Notes under the pieces: model-generated
Databases searched by the model: none
The model's input: the letters and a program-made list of their open reading frames with translations, nothing else
Told to the model about the DNA's origin: nothing
From: an uncultured bacterium
Lineage (GTDB): Bacteria > Bacillota > Clostridia > Lachnospirales > Lachnospiraceae
Length of the DNA stretch: 64,000 nucleotides
Assembly: GCA_947574055.1 (NCBI GenBank)
Contig: CANPIC010000010.1
Location: forward strand, 1 to 64,000
Direction of reading: 5' to 3'
Part shown: in pieces, positions 18,647 to 28,734 of the stretch
Position numbering within the stretch: the first letter of the stretch is position 1
How the letters are laid out: every line of letters starts with the position of its first letter
Translations under genes and position numbers: made by a program

Positions 18647-20077
18647 TTACTCCGTCCGGCTGCCCCATACCTTTTCCATCTTCCTTCTGATCACCGCAAA
18701 ACAGATCAGATGCGCTGTAACGGTCAGAATCCAGCTCACGGGATACGTCAGATACAAAGATGTGGTCGTATGAAATGCTTCCAGCCTGAAAAAGGTAAAA
18801 ATCCATAAAAGACGCAGGCCGCAGGCGCCAATCAGGGATACGATCATCGGCAGTACCGAATGTCCCAGTCCCCGCAGGGAGCCTACCACCACTTCCATCA
18901 TCCCGCACAGGACATAGGTACGGCACACCACCGCCATCCGCTTCAGCCCTGCCTCCACTACCATCTCACTCCCCGTATATAAGGATAACAGGCCCCTGCC
19001 CAGAAATACCACACCATTTCCCAGCGTAAGCCCCACCACTATCACACACAGCAGCGCCGTATAAAGAATCCGATTGATCCGTTCATATTTCGCCGCACCC
19101 AGATTCTGCCCGGTAAAAGAAATGGCCGCCTGATAAAAAGCGTTCATGGCCACATAGACAAACCCCTCGATATTGGCAGCCGCCGAATTTCCGGCCACCA
19201 CAACAGGCCCGAACGAATTGACCGAAGACTGAATGATCACATTGGAAAAAGAAAACAAAATTCCCTGAAAGCTGGCCGGCATACCAATTTTTAAAATACG
19301 GATCAACTTATCCTTGTGGATACGCATCCGGCGCGGTATCAGACGAATACCGCCTTCCGCTTTTGTCAGGCAGCGGAAAATCAGACCGGCAGAAATACAC
19401 TGGGAGATCACCGTGGCAATTCCCACCCCTGCCACGTCCATCCGCAGCCCGATTACAAAAATCAGATTCAGCACCACATTGACCACACCTGCCGCCAATA
19501 AATAAAACAGCGGGCGTCTTGTATCCCCCACTGCCCGCAGGATGGCACTGCCAAAATTATAGATCATGGTAGCCGTCATGCCCAGAAAATAAATCCGCAG
19601 ATAAATCACCGCCAGTTCCAGCAGATCTGACGGCGTCTTCATCAAAATCAAAATCTCCCGCGCACCGATACAGCCCATCAGAGTCAGTAAGATACCGCTG
19701 CCTATGCTGAGCAGCATCGCCGTATGCACGGTATCCCCCAGATCCCTTTCCTGCCTGGCCCCATAGAAATGAGCTGCCAGCACATTGGCACCTATGGACA
19801 ACCCCATAAAGAAATTGGTCATCAGATTGATCAGCGCCGTATTAGAACCCACCGCCGCCAGCGAATTGTCCCCCGCAAACCGGCCCACTACAATAATATC
19901 CGCCGCATTAAACAGTAACTGCAAGATGCCCGAACACATAAGCGGTAGTGCAAAGAGCAGCATTTTTCCAAGTACGGAACCGCTGCACATGTCCATCTGC
20001 CAGGCAGCCCCGGTCCCCTGCTTCTTTGCTCCCTTTGCTCCCTTTGCTTGTGTATGGCCAGGCTGTGTTCCTGTCAT
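18647..20077 (-). CDS. MATE-family efflux transporter
   Basis: A membrane protein of about 476 residues with roughly 12 hydrophobic helices in two homologous halves. Typical MATE segments are LLFNAADIIVVGRFAGDNSLAAVGSN near the start and the mirrored FYQAAISFTGQNLGAA in the second half. The family exports drugs or metabolites using Na+ or H+ gradients. The start is uncertain: 20077 is used, but the hydrophilic head (with a GAKGAK duplication) has only weak ribosome sites, and initiation nearer the conserved MDMCSGSVLGKM is possible. Confidence 0.88.
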   Translation of the reverse strand: MTGTQPGHTQAKGAKGAKKQGTGAAWQMDMCSGSVLGKMLLFALPLMCSGILQLLFNAADIIVVGRFAGDNSLAAVGSNTALINLMTNFFMGLSIGANVLAAHFYGARQERDLGDTVHTAMLLSIGSGILLTLMGCIGAREILILMKTPSDLLELAVIYLRIYFLGMTATMIYNFGSAILRAVGDTRRPLFYLLAAGVVNVVLNLIFVIGLRMDVAGVGIATVISQCISAGLIFRCLTKAEGGIRLIPRRMRIHKDKLIRILKIGMPASFQGILFSFSNVIIQSSVNSFGPVVVAGNSAAANIEGFVYVAMNAFYQAAISFTGQNLGAAKYERINRILYTALLCVIVVGLTLGNGVVFLGRGLLSLYTGSEMVVEAGLKRMAVVCRTYVLCGMMEVVVGSLRGLGHSVLPMIVSLIGACGLRLLWIFTFFRLEAFHTTTSLYLTYPVSWILTVTAHLICFAVIRRKMEKVWGSRTE

Positions 20078-20240
20078 GGCATTTTGTTCTCTCCGATCCC
20101 GCAACATGTCCCGCTTTGTTCTCCCACGCACTTTTTACAGATCCATCCTCTGATCCCATTGACAGCCTCATCATATGCTCTGACTGCGCTCTTTGTCAAC
20201 AGCGGATTTCCATATCCGCAAAACCATGTGCTGTTTTATG

Positions 20241-21074
20241 TCACAGACCATCCTTTTGACAGACCGGGCAATACACACTGCTCCTGCCGCCCACAATCAT
20301 GCGGCGCAGCATTTCCCCGCAGACCGGGCAAGGGCTCCCCTGATGCCCGTAAACCTGCAAAAATGGGGTATTTCGATAATCCCGTCCTTTGGTTTCCAGA
20401 TATTCCTCTGCCGTTATCTGATTCTTTTCGATAAAATAAGCAAGCCGCTCGGGAATTACCGACGCCAGCTGTTCCCACTGCGCACTGCCCAGGCTGTTTG
20501 CGGGACGTGCCGGGTATATGCCTGCCGTAAATAAGATTTCATCTGCATAGATATTGCCGATTCCGGCGATCACCGTCTGCTCTAACAGACATTCCTTGAT
20601 CGCTTTTTTGCGCTTTCCCCAACCGGCACATAGATATTGGGCCGTGATTGTCTGTTCGAGCGGCTCTCTGCCTAACTTGTGCATCCCGCTGTATGTATCC
20701 GCCTCGTCCTTTTGGATCAGCCACACTCTCCCGAAACGACGGGGGTCGGAAAAGCGCAGCTGCCTGCCGTCATGCAGGGTGAAAATAATATGGGTGTGCT
20801 TTTCTTCCGGAAAATCCGCCGGCGTCAGCAGCAGGCAGCCCGTCATCCGCAAATGCAGGATAATCCGGTCCTGACTGTGCAGCCAGATCAGCAGAAACTT
20901 TCCCCTGCGTGTCATATGGGAAATGCTCTGTCCGCTGAGCCGCCTGCAAAATTCGTCTGCCCCGGGATACGCTGCTACCTCCGGGCGCCTTACCATAACT
21001 GTTTCAATGCCAAGCCCCTGTATCTGCGGCCCGATCACCCTTTTGACTGTTTCAACCTCCGGCAATTCCGGCAT
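20241..21074 (-). CDS. mutM: Formamidopyrimidine-DNA glycosylase MutM (Fpg)
   Basis: A 277-residue base-excision repair enzyme that removes 8-oxoguanine and nicks the strand. The start is PELPEVETV (catalytic Pro1/Glu2 after Met removal), the DNA-binding lysine region is MTRRGKFLLIWL, the helix-two-turn-helix is QTVIAGIGNIYADEILF, and the zinc finger is CPVCGEMLRR to YCPVCQ. All key residues are present. The start at 21074 is fixed by the family N-terminus and by GAAAGGGGTGAG upstream. Confidence 0.97.
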   Translation of the reverse strand: MPELPEVETVKRVIGPQIQGLGIETVMVRRPEVAAYPGADEFCRRLSGQSISHMTRRGKFLLIWLHSQDRIILHLRMTGCLLLTPADFPEEKHTHIIFTLHDGRQLRFSDPRRFGRVWLIQKDEADTYSGMHKLGREPLEQTITAQYLCAGWGKRKKAIKECLLEQTVIAGIGNIYADEILFTAGIYPARPANSLGSAQWEQLASVIPERLAYFIEKNQITAEEYLETKGRDYRNTPFLQVYGHQGSPCPVCGEMLRRMIVGGRSSVYCPVCQKDGL

Positions 21075-21203
21075 CTCTCTCACCCCTTTCCAGACTTTTC
21101 CCTTTGATCGGCAGGAAGGTACCGCGGGCATGTGCGCCCAGGCTACACCTCCCGTGGAAAACAAACAAGTGGCAGCGCAAACCACTGCCACCAGTTCTGC
21201 CGA

Positions 21204-21947
21204 CTATTTTCCTGTCCGCTTCATCCCTTCTTTTAAAATGGGACTGATCTTCTTATAAATCAACATGATAATCAGCGAAATCAAACCGCCTTTCAGCAGA
21301 TTAAGAGGCGCAATCGCCAGCACCACAAGGCTCGTCACGCTTTGAATCGCCGGATTGATCTCCGTGCCCATGGCAATGATCGCTTCCATGGGCATCCCAA
21401 ACATCTGGGCAAATTTGGGTATGAGATAAATCGCATTAAAGGCAGTGCCAAATACTGTCATACAGATTGTGCCCGTGAGTACGGCAATCACCGCATTTTT
21501 CCGCGTCTTATGCAGGAGATACACAGCTGATGCGGGCAGAAGATAGCTGCATCCAATCACAAAATTGGCAAGTTCTCCCACAAATGCCGTACTGCTTGGC
21601 TTGAACAGAATCTTCAATACCACTTTGCAAAACTCAATCAGCACACCGGCCACCGGGCCAAAGGCAAAAGTCCCCACCAGTACCGGCAGTTCACTGAGAT
21701 CCAGGCCACAAAAGGGCGGCGCAAAGGGCACCGGCATCTCCAGTATCATCAGCACTGCCGCGATCGCCGCAAACATACCACAGACAGCCACCTTTCTCGT
21801 ATGTAAAACCCGTTCCCGGCTGCCGCTCCTTTTTATGGCCATCTTTTCCATCAGATAGGAAACCAGCACCAGTGCCACCACAATGGCAATGAACTCGGCA
21901 ACGAAAACCGCATTTTCCGCTATGGACTGCAGTAGTGTCTTTTCCAT
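21204..21947 (-). CDS. ECF transporter S component, RibU-like
   Basis: A 247-residue substrate-binding membrane subunit that would dock on EcfA1/A2/T encoded at 12.5-15.2 kb. After an extra N-terminal helix (about 12-34) come the S-component helices, with the RibU-like sequence LDLSELPVLVGTFAFGPVAGVLIEFCKVVLKIL. These favour riboflavin as substrate. No FMN riboswitch is possible immediately upstream: only 32 bases separate it from tex. It may be co-transcribed with tex. Confidence 0.78.
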   Translation of the reverse strand: MEKTLLQSIAENAVFVAEFIAIVVALVLVSYLMEKMAIKRSGSRERVLHTRKVAVCGMFAAIAAVLMILEMPVPFAPPFCGLDLSELPVLVGTFAFGPVAGVLIEFCKVVLKILFKPSSTAFVGELANFVIGCSYLLPASAVYLLHKTRKNAVIAVLTGTICMTVFGTAFNAIYLIPKFAQMFGMPMEAIIAMGTEINPAIQSVTSLVVLAIAPLNLLKGGLISLIIMLIYKKISPILKEGMKRTGK

Positions 21948-21979
21948 GTAAGTTCTCCTTTTCGTGTGCTATGCACACA

Positions 21980-24340
21980 TCACTGTTTCTCTGCCTTGAT
22001 TTTCATCGTCAGGGAAATGCGTTTTTTTTGCACATCCACGGAAAGCACCTGTACTTCCACAATATCACCCACACGTACTGCCTCCAGCGGATGTTTGATA
22101 AAGCGATCAGTGATCTGGGAAATATGTACCAGTCCGTCCTGGTGAACACCGATATCCACAAAGACACCAAAGTCAATGACATTGCGGACAGTTCCTTTGA
22201 GAATCATGCCCGGCTTTAAATCTTTCATATCCAGCACATCGCTGCGCAGAATCGGTCTTGGCATATCATCCCTGGGATCTCTGGCCGGCTTTTCCAGTTC
22301 CTTCAGAATATCGGTCAGCGTCAGTTCACCAATGCCCAGTTCTGCCGCCAGCTTATTCTTATCCCCTGCCCGCTGTTCCAGACTGCCGGCTAAGACACCT
22401 TTCTCGGAACGTGCCTGGCCTGCTTTTTTGTCCGTCTTTTCCGTGGCTTCCACCGTCATACCGCCCATGGCTGCGGCAAGTGCCTTTCCCATGGCCGTAT
22501 TGGTATTACGGATCACAAACTGGTTCTTTTTCGGCTTCTTCTCCCGGGCTCTTGCCTCCTGACGGGCTTCCCCCTTTTCTGCTGCCACTTTTTTCTGCGC
22601 TTCTTTGACATCCTCCATGGTCATCCCCAGATGAACCAGCAGTTTCTGCGCTGCTTCGTAGGATTCGGGATGGACGCTTGTGGCATCCAGCGGATTGTCA
22701 CCGTCCAAAATACGCATAAATCCCGCACATTGCTCAAAAGCCTTGGGCCCCAGCTTGGCCACTTTTAAAAGCTGTCTGCGGCTGGTAAACCGTCCGTTTG
22801 TCTCACGATAGTCCACAATATTTTTGGCAATGGTCTTTGTAATGCCGGAAATATAAGATAGCAGCGGCGCCGACGCAGTATTGAGGTCCACGCCCACCCG
22901 GTTGACACAGTCTTCGACCACACCTCCCAGGGCTTCTCCTAGTTTCTTCTGGTTCATATCATGCTGATACTGTCCCACTCCGATGGACTGGGGGTCAATC
23001 TTCACCAGTTCCGCCAGCGGGTCCTGCAGGCGCCTGGCAATGGAGGCGGCGCTTCTTTGTCCCACATCAAACTCCGGGAACTCCTCTGTGGCCAGTTTGC
23101 TCGCCGAATAGACGGAAGCCCCCGCTTCGTTGACAATCACATATTGCACCGGCCTGTCTAGTTCTTTGAGCAGTTCCACAATCACCTGTTCCGATTCCCT
23201 GGATGCCGTCCCGTTTCCAACAGAAATTAAATCTATATTATATTTTGAGATAAGCCGTTTCAGTTCAGCCTTGGACTGCTCCACCTTGTTCTGCGGCGCA
23301 GTGGGATAGATCACTTTGGTATCCAGCACCTTGCCGGTGGCATCCACCACAGCCAGTTTGCAGCCGGTACGGAAAGCCGGGTCCCAGCCCAGCACAGTCT
23401 TACCTGCAATAGGCGGCTGCAGCAGAAGCTGCTCCAGATTCTTTCCAAACACCGCAATCGCACCGTCTTCCGCCTTTTCCGTCAATTCCCCCCGGATATC
23501 CCGCTCGATGGCCGGTGCAATCAGACGTTCATAGCTGTCCTCTATGGTTTCCTGCAGGATCGGCGTGGTCACGACATTCTCCCCGGTAATCACCTGTTTT
23601 TCCAGATAGCGCAAAATACGCTCTGTCGGCGCCTCCACTCTGACGGTAAGGAACTTTTCAGTTTCGCCCCGGTTCAGTGCCAGTACCCTGTGCCCGGCCG
23701 CTCCCTTGACCGGTTCGGTATAGTCATAATACATCTCATAGACGCTCTGGGCCTTCTCATCTTTGGCCGTGCTGACCAGCCTGCCTTCCTCAAACGTCAC
23801 CTGTCTGATATAGGTACGATACTGCGCATCATCAGAAATGTTCTCGGCAATGATATCCTGCGCCCCCTTAAGCGCTTCCTGTGCCGTAGCCACACCCTTT
23901 TCCTCATCCACCCAGTCGGCAGCGACTTCCAGAGCAGGACGGGTCATATTCTGTTCCAAAAGCAGTTCTGCCAGCGGCAGCAGCCCCTTCTCCCTGGCCA
24001 CGCTGGCACGGGTCCTTCGTTTGGGCCGATATGGACGGTACAGGTCCTCCACCGCCACCAGCGTCTCCGCAGCCTCGATCTGCGCCCGCAGCTCTTCTGT
24101 CAGCTTTCCCTGTTCCTCAATGCTGCCCAGCACCTGCACTTTTTTCTCTTCCAGATTGCGCAGATATGTAAGCCTCTCATGCAGTGTACGCAGCACTTCA
24201 TCGTTCAGTGCGCCCGTAGCTTCCTTGCGATATCTGGAAATAAAAGGAATGGTATTTCCCTCGTCGATCAGGCCGACTGCCGCCTCTACCTGCCACTTTT
24301 CTACCTTTAGTTCCTCTTTCAGTTTTACTATAATATCCAT
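21980..24340 (-). CDS. tex: Tex-family RNA-binding transcription accessory protein
   Basis: A 786-residue cytoplasmic protein. Domains in order: N-terminal HTH-rich Tex region (WQVEAAVGLIDEGNTIPFISRYRKEATG), a YqgF/RuvX-like fold at about 330-450 (VLGWDPAFRTGCKLAVVD), helix-hairpin-helix segments (NTASAPLLSYISGI; KLGPKAFEQCAGF), and an S1 RNA-binding domain near the end (GTVRNVIDFGVFVDIGVHQDGLVHIS). A low-complexity Ala/Lys/Glu stretch of about 90 residues between HhH and S1 is longer than in many homologs. The start at 24340 follows AAGGAG. Confidence 0.95.
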   Translation of the reverse strand: MDIIVKLKEELKVEKWQVEAAVGLIDEGNTIPFISRYRKEATGALNDEVLRTLHERLTYLRNLEEKKVQVLGSIEEQGKLTEELRAQIEAAETLVAVEDLYRPYRPKRRTRASVAREKGLLPLAELLLEQNMTRPALEVAADWVDEEKGVATAQEALKGAQDIIAENISDDAQYRTYIRQVTFEEGRLVSTAKDEKAQSVYEMYYDYTEPVKGAAGHRVLALNRGETEKFLTVRVEAPTERILRYLEKQVITGENVVTTPILQETIEDSYERLIAPAIERDIRGELTEKAEDGAIAVFGKNLEQLLLQPPIAGKTVLGWDPAFRTGCKLAVVDATGKVLDTKVIYPTAPQNKVEQSKAELKRLISKYNIDLISVGNGTASRESEQVIVELLKELDRPVQYVIVNEAGASVYSASKLATEEFPEFDVGQRSAASIARRLQDPLAELVKIDPQSIGVGQYQHDMNQKKLGEALGGVVEDCVNRVGVDLNTASAPLLSYISGITKTIAKNIVDYRETNGRFTSRRQLLKVAKLGPKAFEQCAGFMRILDGDNPLDATSVHPESYEAAQKLLVHLGMTMEDVKEAQKKVAAEKGEARQEARAREKKPKKNQFVIRNTNTAMGKALAAAMGGMTVEATEKTDKKAGQARSEKGVLAGSLEQRAGDKNKLAAELGIGELTLTDILKELEKPARDPRDDMPRPILRSDVLDMKDLKPGMILKGTVRNVIDFGVFVDIGVHQDGLVHISQITDRFIKHPLEAVRVGDIVEVQVLSVDVQKKRISLTMKIKAEKQ

Positions 24341-24450
24341 CTTGCTAACTCCTTTTTTACACCTCCCCATTATACTGGAAAGGGATGCGGGATTGCAAGT
24401 CAGAATGGTGAAAACACTTGTTTAAAATACGCCGTACAATCACATAATAT

Positions 24451-24479
24451 TTGAAATCTTCCGCGGAAAGTGTTATCAT
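24451..24479 (+). promoter_or_regulatory. Promoter with palindromic spacer
   Basis: TTGAAA (24451-24456), 17-bp spacer, TATCAT (24474-24479), about 60 bases before the gene at 24539. The spacer contains a perfect 10-bp palindrome TTCCGCGGAA (24459-24468), a possible operator. Confidence 0.55.
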
Positions 24480-24538
24480 CATACTATATTACAAAGCAGC
24501 AGGAAAGATATCCCGCCTGTTACAGAGGGAGCAAAGCT

Positions 24539-25195
24539 ATGGATTTTCAAAACAACCCCTATCACCAGCATCCGGAAAGCGACCGGGAACAGACTACCGG
24601 CTATGGGCCGGACAATAAACCGGAGCAGACACCGGAGTATGTGCCTGACACTTTTCAGAATCAGGCACCCGGCAATAGTCCCGGCAATTATCAGGGCCAG
24701 GCACCTGCCAATATGCCCGGTAATCCTCCTTATCAGGCACCCGGTCATAGTCCCGGCAATTATCCGTACCAGATACCCGGTCATGAGCAGAATCAGATGC
24801 CGGGTGTTTTTCCGGACAAAATGCCCGGATACAGGCCGGTCACGGTCAGGAGTATGCCACAGACGGAAAACGGGCTCTCGTCGGCTTCCATGACGCTGGG
24901 TATCATCGGTGCAGTGAGCACACTCTTTTTTTTCTTCCTCCCGTTCGTCCCTTTTATCCTTATGAGTATCAGCATTGTGCTGGCATTGCTCTCAAAAGGC
25001 AGCGGCAGGCAGTTTTCTCCTCACGCCAAAACCGGACTGATCACTTCGACAGTCTGTCTTAGTATCATCGTTTTGCTCTTTACGGCACTGGTATTCTTCT
25101 TCGCCTCCGCGGATCTGATCAACGAAGCCGGAGGCCCGTTCGGCGGGGATTCTTATGAAGATATCTATGACGATTTTTATGAATTTTATTATTAA
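24539..25195 (+). CDS. Proline/glycine/glutamine-rich DUF4190-like membrane protein
   Basis: A 218-residue protein. The first 100 residues are a hydrophilic tail with degenerate repeats of the form PGNSPGNYQGQAP / PGHSPGNYPYQIP. Two transmembrane helices follow (about 118-145 and 160-190), separated by a polar loop, then a short acidic, tyrosine-rich end (DSYEDIYDDFYEFYY). The tail-plus-two-helix layout is that of DUF4190-type proteins; function is unknown. The start at 24539 follows GAGGGAG. Confidence 0.7.
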   Translation: MDFQNNPYHQHPESDREQTTGYGPDNKPEQTPEYVPDTFQNQAPGNSPGNYQGQAPANMPGNPPYQAPGHSPGNYPYQIPGHEQNQMPGVFPDKMPGYRPVTVRSMPQTENGLSSASMTLGIIGAVSTLFFFFLPFVPFILMSISIVLALLSKGSGRQFSPHAKTGLITSTVCLSIIVLLFTALVFFFASADLINEAGGPFGGDSYEDIYDDFYEFYY

Positions 25196-25218
25196 TCAAG
25201 TGGAAATGAGGTGGCAGT

Positions 25219-25671
25219 ATGACAATGAACGGAATCAGCAACAATCAAAATACCATGCGTCCCGGAGCGGATTTCGGTGATTCTTCCGTCAGGGCTTCCG
25301 GTGGGAAACCCTCCCCCGGCGAATGTCAGACCTGTAAGAACAGGAAATATCAGGACGGCTCCAACGAAATGGTCTCTTTTAAATCAGCAGCACATATTTC
25401 TCCCAATGCTTCCGGCAGTCGGGTCAGGGCCCATGAGCAGGAGCATGTAAACAATGCCTTTAAAAAGGCTTCCATGAAAGGCGGCAAAGTCATTTCTGCC
25501 GCTGTGTCGATCCGCACAAGCGTCTGCCCGGAATGTGGGCGTACTTATGTGGCCGGCGGAGAGACTAATACACAGATTAAATACTATAATGAAGACAATC
25601 CGTATCAAAAAGGGAAAAAAACGGCGGATTCTGCCATCTATTCAGGTATGAATATTGATATCGCCGGCTGA
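25219..25671 (+). CDS. SprA-related putative metalloprotease
   Basis: A 150-residue protein resembling the SprA-related family. It has a zinc-peptidase-type HExxH motif in RAHEQEHVNNAF (about residue 74) and two cysteine pairs (CQTCKNRKYQDGSNEM and CPECGRTYVAGGET) that probably bind metal. There is no signal peptide. It lies 23 bases after the DUF4190-like gene and may be co-transcribed. Substrate and role are unknown; activity is inferred from the motif only. Confidence 0.7.
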   Translation: MTMNGISNNQNTMRPGADFGDSSVRASGGKPSPGECQTCKNRKYQDGSNEMVSFKSAAHISPNASGSRVRAHEQEHVNNAFKKASMKGGKVISAAVSIRTSVCPECGRTYVAGGETNTQIKYYNEDNPYQKGKKTADSAIYSGMNIDIAG

Positions 25672-25737
25672 GCCCGTACCCGGTGCAGGTGTACGCGCCT
25701 GCCTGACAGGATACTCTGAAAATGGAGAACATTTTTT

Positions 25738-26463
25738 ATGAATCAGAAATTATCTGTTGCTCAATTAAAATCAATTTCCAGGGGCCAGCTTCTGGGAAAT
25801 TACGGCATAGCCATCGGCGCGGACGTGACAGCAAATGGTATTATCTTTTTTGTCTCACTGCTCTGTTCCACCCTGACAGCACAGAATCAGACGATAGCCG
25901 GTACAATGATCACCTTTCTGATCACATTGATCCTGGATATTCTCAATGGCATCTTTTTGCTGGGTCTGGCCCGGTTTTATCTCAACCTGGTATGCCGCCG
26001 ACCCTGCAGTGTCACAGATGTCTTTTACGGATTCCGTTATCATACGAATAAAGCGCTGATCACCCGGGCTCTGATCGTAATCATGGAACTGATCGTGATG
26101 ATTCCCTTTGTCGTATGTGCCGCTTTTTCCGGGACGCGGGAATCATCCGTGCTGTTTCTGTTCTCCTGTATCACACTGGTGATCGGTGGTATTTTATATA
26201 TTTATATCATGCTCCTTTATTCTCAGGTATATTTTATTATGCTGGATTTCCCCGGTTACTCCAGCAGGCAGATTATGTCCACCAGCCGGCGTATTATGAG
26301 AGGGAACAAAGGACGGCTTTTTTACATGGTTGTCACACTGATTCCCTATTACCTGCTGGCATTTCTTTCCTGTGGCATTGCCCTGCTCTGGATTAACCCC
26401 TATCTGGAAACGACTCTGACCAATTTTTATCTTGACTTAATGCACAGGGAGTACGCCGTATAG
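25738..26463 (+). CDS. DUF975-family integral membrane protein
   Basis: A 241-residue protein with about six hydrophobic helices. The N-terminal SVAQLKSISRGQLLGNYGIAIGADV and the segment FYGFRYHTNKAL are typical of DUF975, a Firmicute family of unknown function. The last residues (HREYAV) are encoded within the stem of the terminator at 26444-26475, so coding and termination signals overlap. The start at 25738 follows a weak GGAGAA site. Confidence 0.8.
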   Translation: MNQKLSVAQLKSISRGQLLGNYGIAIGADVTANGIIFFVSLLCSTLTAQNQTIAGTMITFLITLILDILNGIFLLGLARFYLNLVCRRPCSVTDVFYGFRYHTNKALITRALIVIMELIVMIPFVVCAAFSGTRESSVLFLFSCITLVIGGILYIYIMLLYSQVYFIMLDFPGYSSRQIMSTSRRIMRGNKGRLFYMVVTLIPYYLLAFLSCGIALLWINPYLETTLTNFYLDLMHREYAV

Positions 26464-26480
26464 CGTACTCCCTGTCTTTT
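26444..26480 (+). terminator. Terminator overlapping the end of the DUF975 gene
   Basis: A perfect 13-bp stem, ACAGGGAGTACGC (26444-26456) with GCGTACTCCCTGT (26463-26475), 6-nt loop, followed by CTTTTC. It lies between two converging genes and begins inside the upstream coding sequence. It could stop transcription from either side. Confidence 0.75.
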
Positions 26481-26516
26481 CTGCTGTCCCATCTCTTTGA
26501 CAAACATATTTTTCGG

Positions 26517-27731
26517 TTATAATTTGCGAATCCGTTCTATCGCTTCCACTGTATTTTCATAGCTGCCAAAAGCGGTCAGACGGAAGTATGTCTCTCCGCT
26601 GGGGCCGAAACCAGAGCCCGGAGTCCCCACAACATTGGCTTTTTCCAGAAGATAATCAAAAAATTCCCAGCTTGTCATGCCTTCCGGCGCTTTCAGCCAG
26701 ATATAGGGAGCATTCACACCGCCGGATACGCTGTAACCGGCCGCCTTCAGTCCTTCCAAAATGTATGTTGCATTGTTTTTATAATAAGCAATCTGTTCTT
26801 TGATCTGGGCCTGTCCCGCTTCTGAGTAGACCGCCTCTCCGGCACGCTGTACAATATAGGGCGCCCCGTTATATTTGGTGCCATGGCGTCTCGCCCAGAG
26901 CCCGTGCAGAGCCACACCGCCCACCTGCAACTCCTTGGGAACGACCGTATAACCCAGTCGCACGCCGGTAAATCCGGCATTTTTGGAAAACGAATGTAAT
27001 TCTATGGCACAAGTTCTGGCGCCTTCACATTCATAAATACTGTGTGGTTTGTCCGCCTCGGAAATGTAAGCCTCATAGGCTGCATCATAAATGATGACCG
27101 CTCCTGTTTTATTTGCATAATCCACCCATTCCTGCAGGCGGCTCCTGGTAATCATGGCGCCGGTGGGATTATTGGGAAAGCAAAGATAGATCAGGTCAGG
27201 TGTTTTCTCAGGCAGCATGGGCGCAAAATCGTTTTCTGCCGTACAGGGCATATAGATCACATCACTCCATGTCTCTTTTTCCGGATCATAGGTGCCTGTC
27301 CGGCCCGCCATCACATTCGTATCCACATAAACCGGATAGACCGGATCGCAGACAGCGATTTTATTATCAACGCTGAATATCTCCTGGATATTGCCTGAAT
27401 CACATTTTGCGCCGTCTGATATAAAGATCTCATCGGCGCTGATCTCACATCCTCTTGCCTGATAATCACAGCGGGCAATGGCATCTCTGAGGAAGTCATA
27501 TCCCAGATCCGGTGCGTATCCGCGAAACGAAGCCGCGTCTGCCATTTCATCCACTGCACCATGCAGAGCAGAAATAACAGCCGGTACAAGGGGCTGTGTC
27601 ACATCGCCAATGCCAAGACGGATGATTTTTTTATCCGGGTTGGCTGCCGCATAGGCATTTACTTTTTTTCCGATCGTGGAAAAAAGATAGCTGCCCGGCA
27701 GTTTTAAATAATTATCGTTTACTTTTGCCAT
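26517..27731 (-). CDS. dapL: LL-diaminopimelate aminotransferase
   Basis: A 404-residue PLP enzyme that converts tetrahydrodipicolinate directly to LL-diaminopimelate in lysine and peptidoglycan synthesis. It starts [22 protein letters not shown], has the cofactor lysine in [15 protein letters not shown], and [13 protein letters not shown] in the active site, as in DapL. It is preceded by dapF with 21 bases between, so the two consecutive steps of the pathway are co-expressed. Confidence 0.96.
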   Translation of the reverse strand: MAKVNDNYLKLPGSYLFSTIGKKVNAYAAANPDKKIIRLGIGDVTQPLVPAVISALHGAVDEMADAASFRGYAPDLGYDFLRDAIARCDYQARGCEISADEIFISDGAKCDSGNIQEIFSVDNKIAVCDPVYPVYVDTNVMAGRTGTYDPEKETWSDVIYMPCTAENDFAPMLPEKTPDLIYLCFPNNPTGAMITRSRLQEWVDYANKTGAVIIYDAAYEAYISEADKPHSIYECEGARTCAIELHSFSKNAGFTGVRLGYTVVPKELQVGGVALHGLWARRHGTKYNGAPYIVQRAGEAVYSEAGQAQIKEQIAYYKNNATYILEGLKAAGYSVSGGVNAPYIWLKAPEGMTSWEFFDYLLEKANVVGTPGSGFGPSGETYFRLTAFGSYENTVEAIERIRKL

Positions 27732-27752
27732 ACTCGTATCTCCTCTCGTTTT

Positions 27753-28598
27753 TCAGTCGCAAATGTCAGTTTCTCCTTCAAAGACCGTGACCGCAGGTCC
27801 GCTCATGTAGATGGTGTCTTCCTGCTCATCCCATTCGATCAGGATGTCACCGCCCCGAACATGGACTGTTACTTTTCGGTCAGTCAGATCATTCAGGACA
27901 CAGGCCGTCACTACGGCGCAGCAGCCCGTCCCACAGGCCAGCGTCTCACCCGCGCCCCGCTCCCAGACACGCATCTCCACATGCGCTCTGTCAATGACGC
28001 GGACAAATTCCGTATTAATCCGGTTGGGGAATCGTTCATGCCGTTCGAAACCGGGCCCGATCGTCTCAATCGGCAGCTGCACTACTTCATCCACAAATAC
28101 TACTGCATGCGGATTTCCCATGGAAACGCAGGTCATACGATATTCCTTCCCATCCACGGTAATCGCCTCGTCAATCACCTGGTCCCGGTCTGCAGTGACA
28201 GGGATTTTCCCGGCTGTCAGTTCCGGTCTGCCCATATCCACTCTCGCCGATACGGCCTTACCGTTTTCTGTCTGCAGCAGGATATGCTTGATCTGCCCGG
28301 CACTGACAATATCCAGTTTCCGGCTGTCTGTCAGGTGTTTGTCAAAGACGTATTTGGCCACACAACGTATCCCGTTTCCGCACATCTCTCCCCGGCTTCC
28401 GTCCGCATTATACATCTCCATCTCAAAATCTGCCTCTGTGGATGGATTGATAAAAATAACACCGTCGCCGCCCACGCCAAAATGCCGGTCACTGAGTCTG
28501 CGCACCAGTTCCGGCTTTTTCTCCTGCGGTATCTGCTCCACTGCACCGTTCACATAAATATAGTCATTGCCGCATCCATGCATCTTTGTAAACTTCAT
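27753..28598 (-). CDS. dapF: Diaminopimelate epimerase
   Basis: A 281-residue cofactor-independent epimerase making meso-diaminopimelate from the LL form. Both catalytic cysteines are visible: one in NADGSRGEMCGNGIRC and the other in ERGAGETLACGTGCCAVV. The N-terminus FTKMHGCGNDYIYV is characteristic. It is the first gene of a dapF-dapL pair; the upstream 136 bases are AT-rich and probably hold the promoter. Confidence 0.97.
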   Translation of the reverse strand: MKFTKMHGCGNDYIYVNGAVEQIPQEKKPELVRRLSDRHFGVGGDGVIFINPSTEADFEMEMYNADGSRGEMCGNGIRCVAKYVFDKHLTDSRKLDIVSAGQIKHILLQTENGKAVSARVDMGRPELTAGKIPVTADRDQVIDEAITVDGKEYRMTCVSMGNPHAVVFVDEVVQLPIETIGPGFERHERFPNRINTEFVRVIDRAHVEMRVWERGAGETLACGTGCCAVVTACVLNDLTDRKVTVHVRGGDILIEWDEQEDTIYMSGPAVTVFEGETDICD

Positions 28599-28734
28599 CG
28601 CCCTACCTGCCTTTGTTTCTTTTCCTTATACTATATCATACTATTTTTACCCGATAAAAGAGAAATTAATGCCGGATACCATGCAGATACTGCGGACCTG
28701 ACTATGGCGCAGATGACAGGCCCCGTACATCGGT

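Noticed and set aside
19973-20077. Short GGAGCAAA duplication in the MATE head as a regulatory repeat
   Set aside because: It encodes GAKGAK in an uncertain N-terminal extension and is too short to interpret.
21948-21979. FMN riboswitch before the RibU-like gene
   Set aside because: Only 32 bases separate it from tex, too short for an RFN element.
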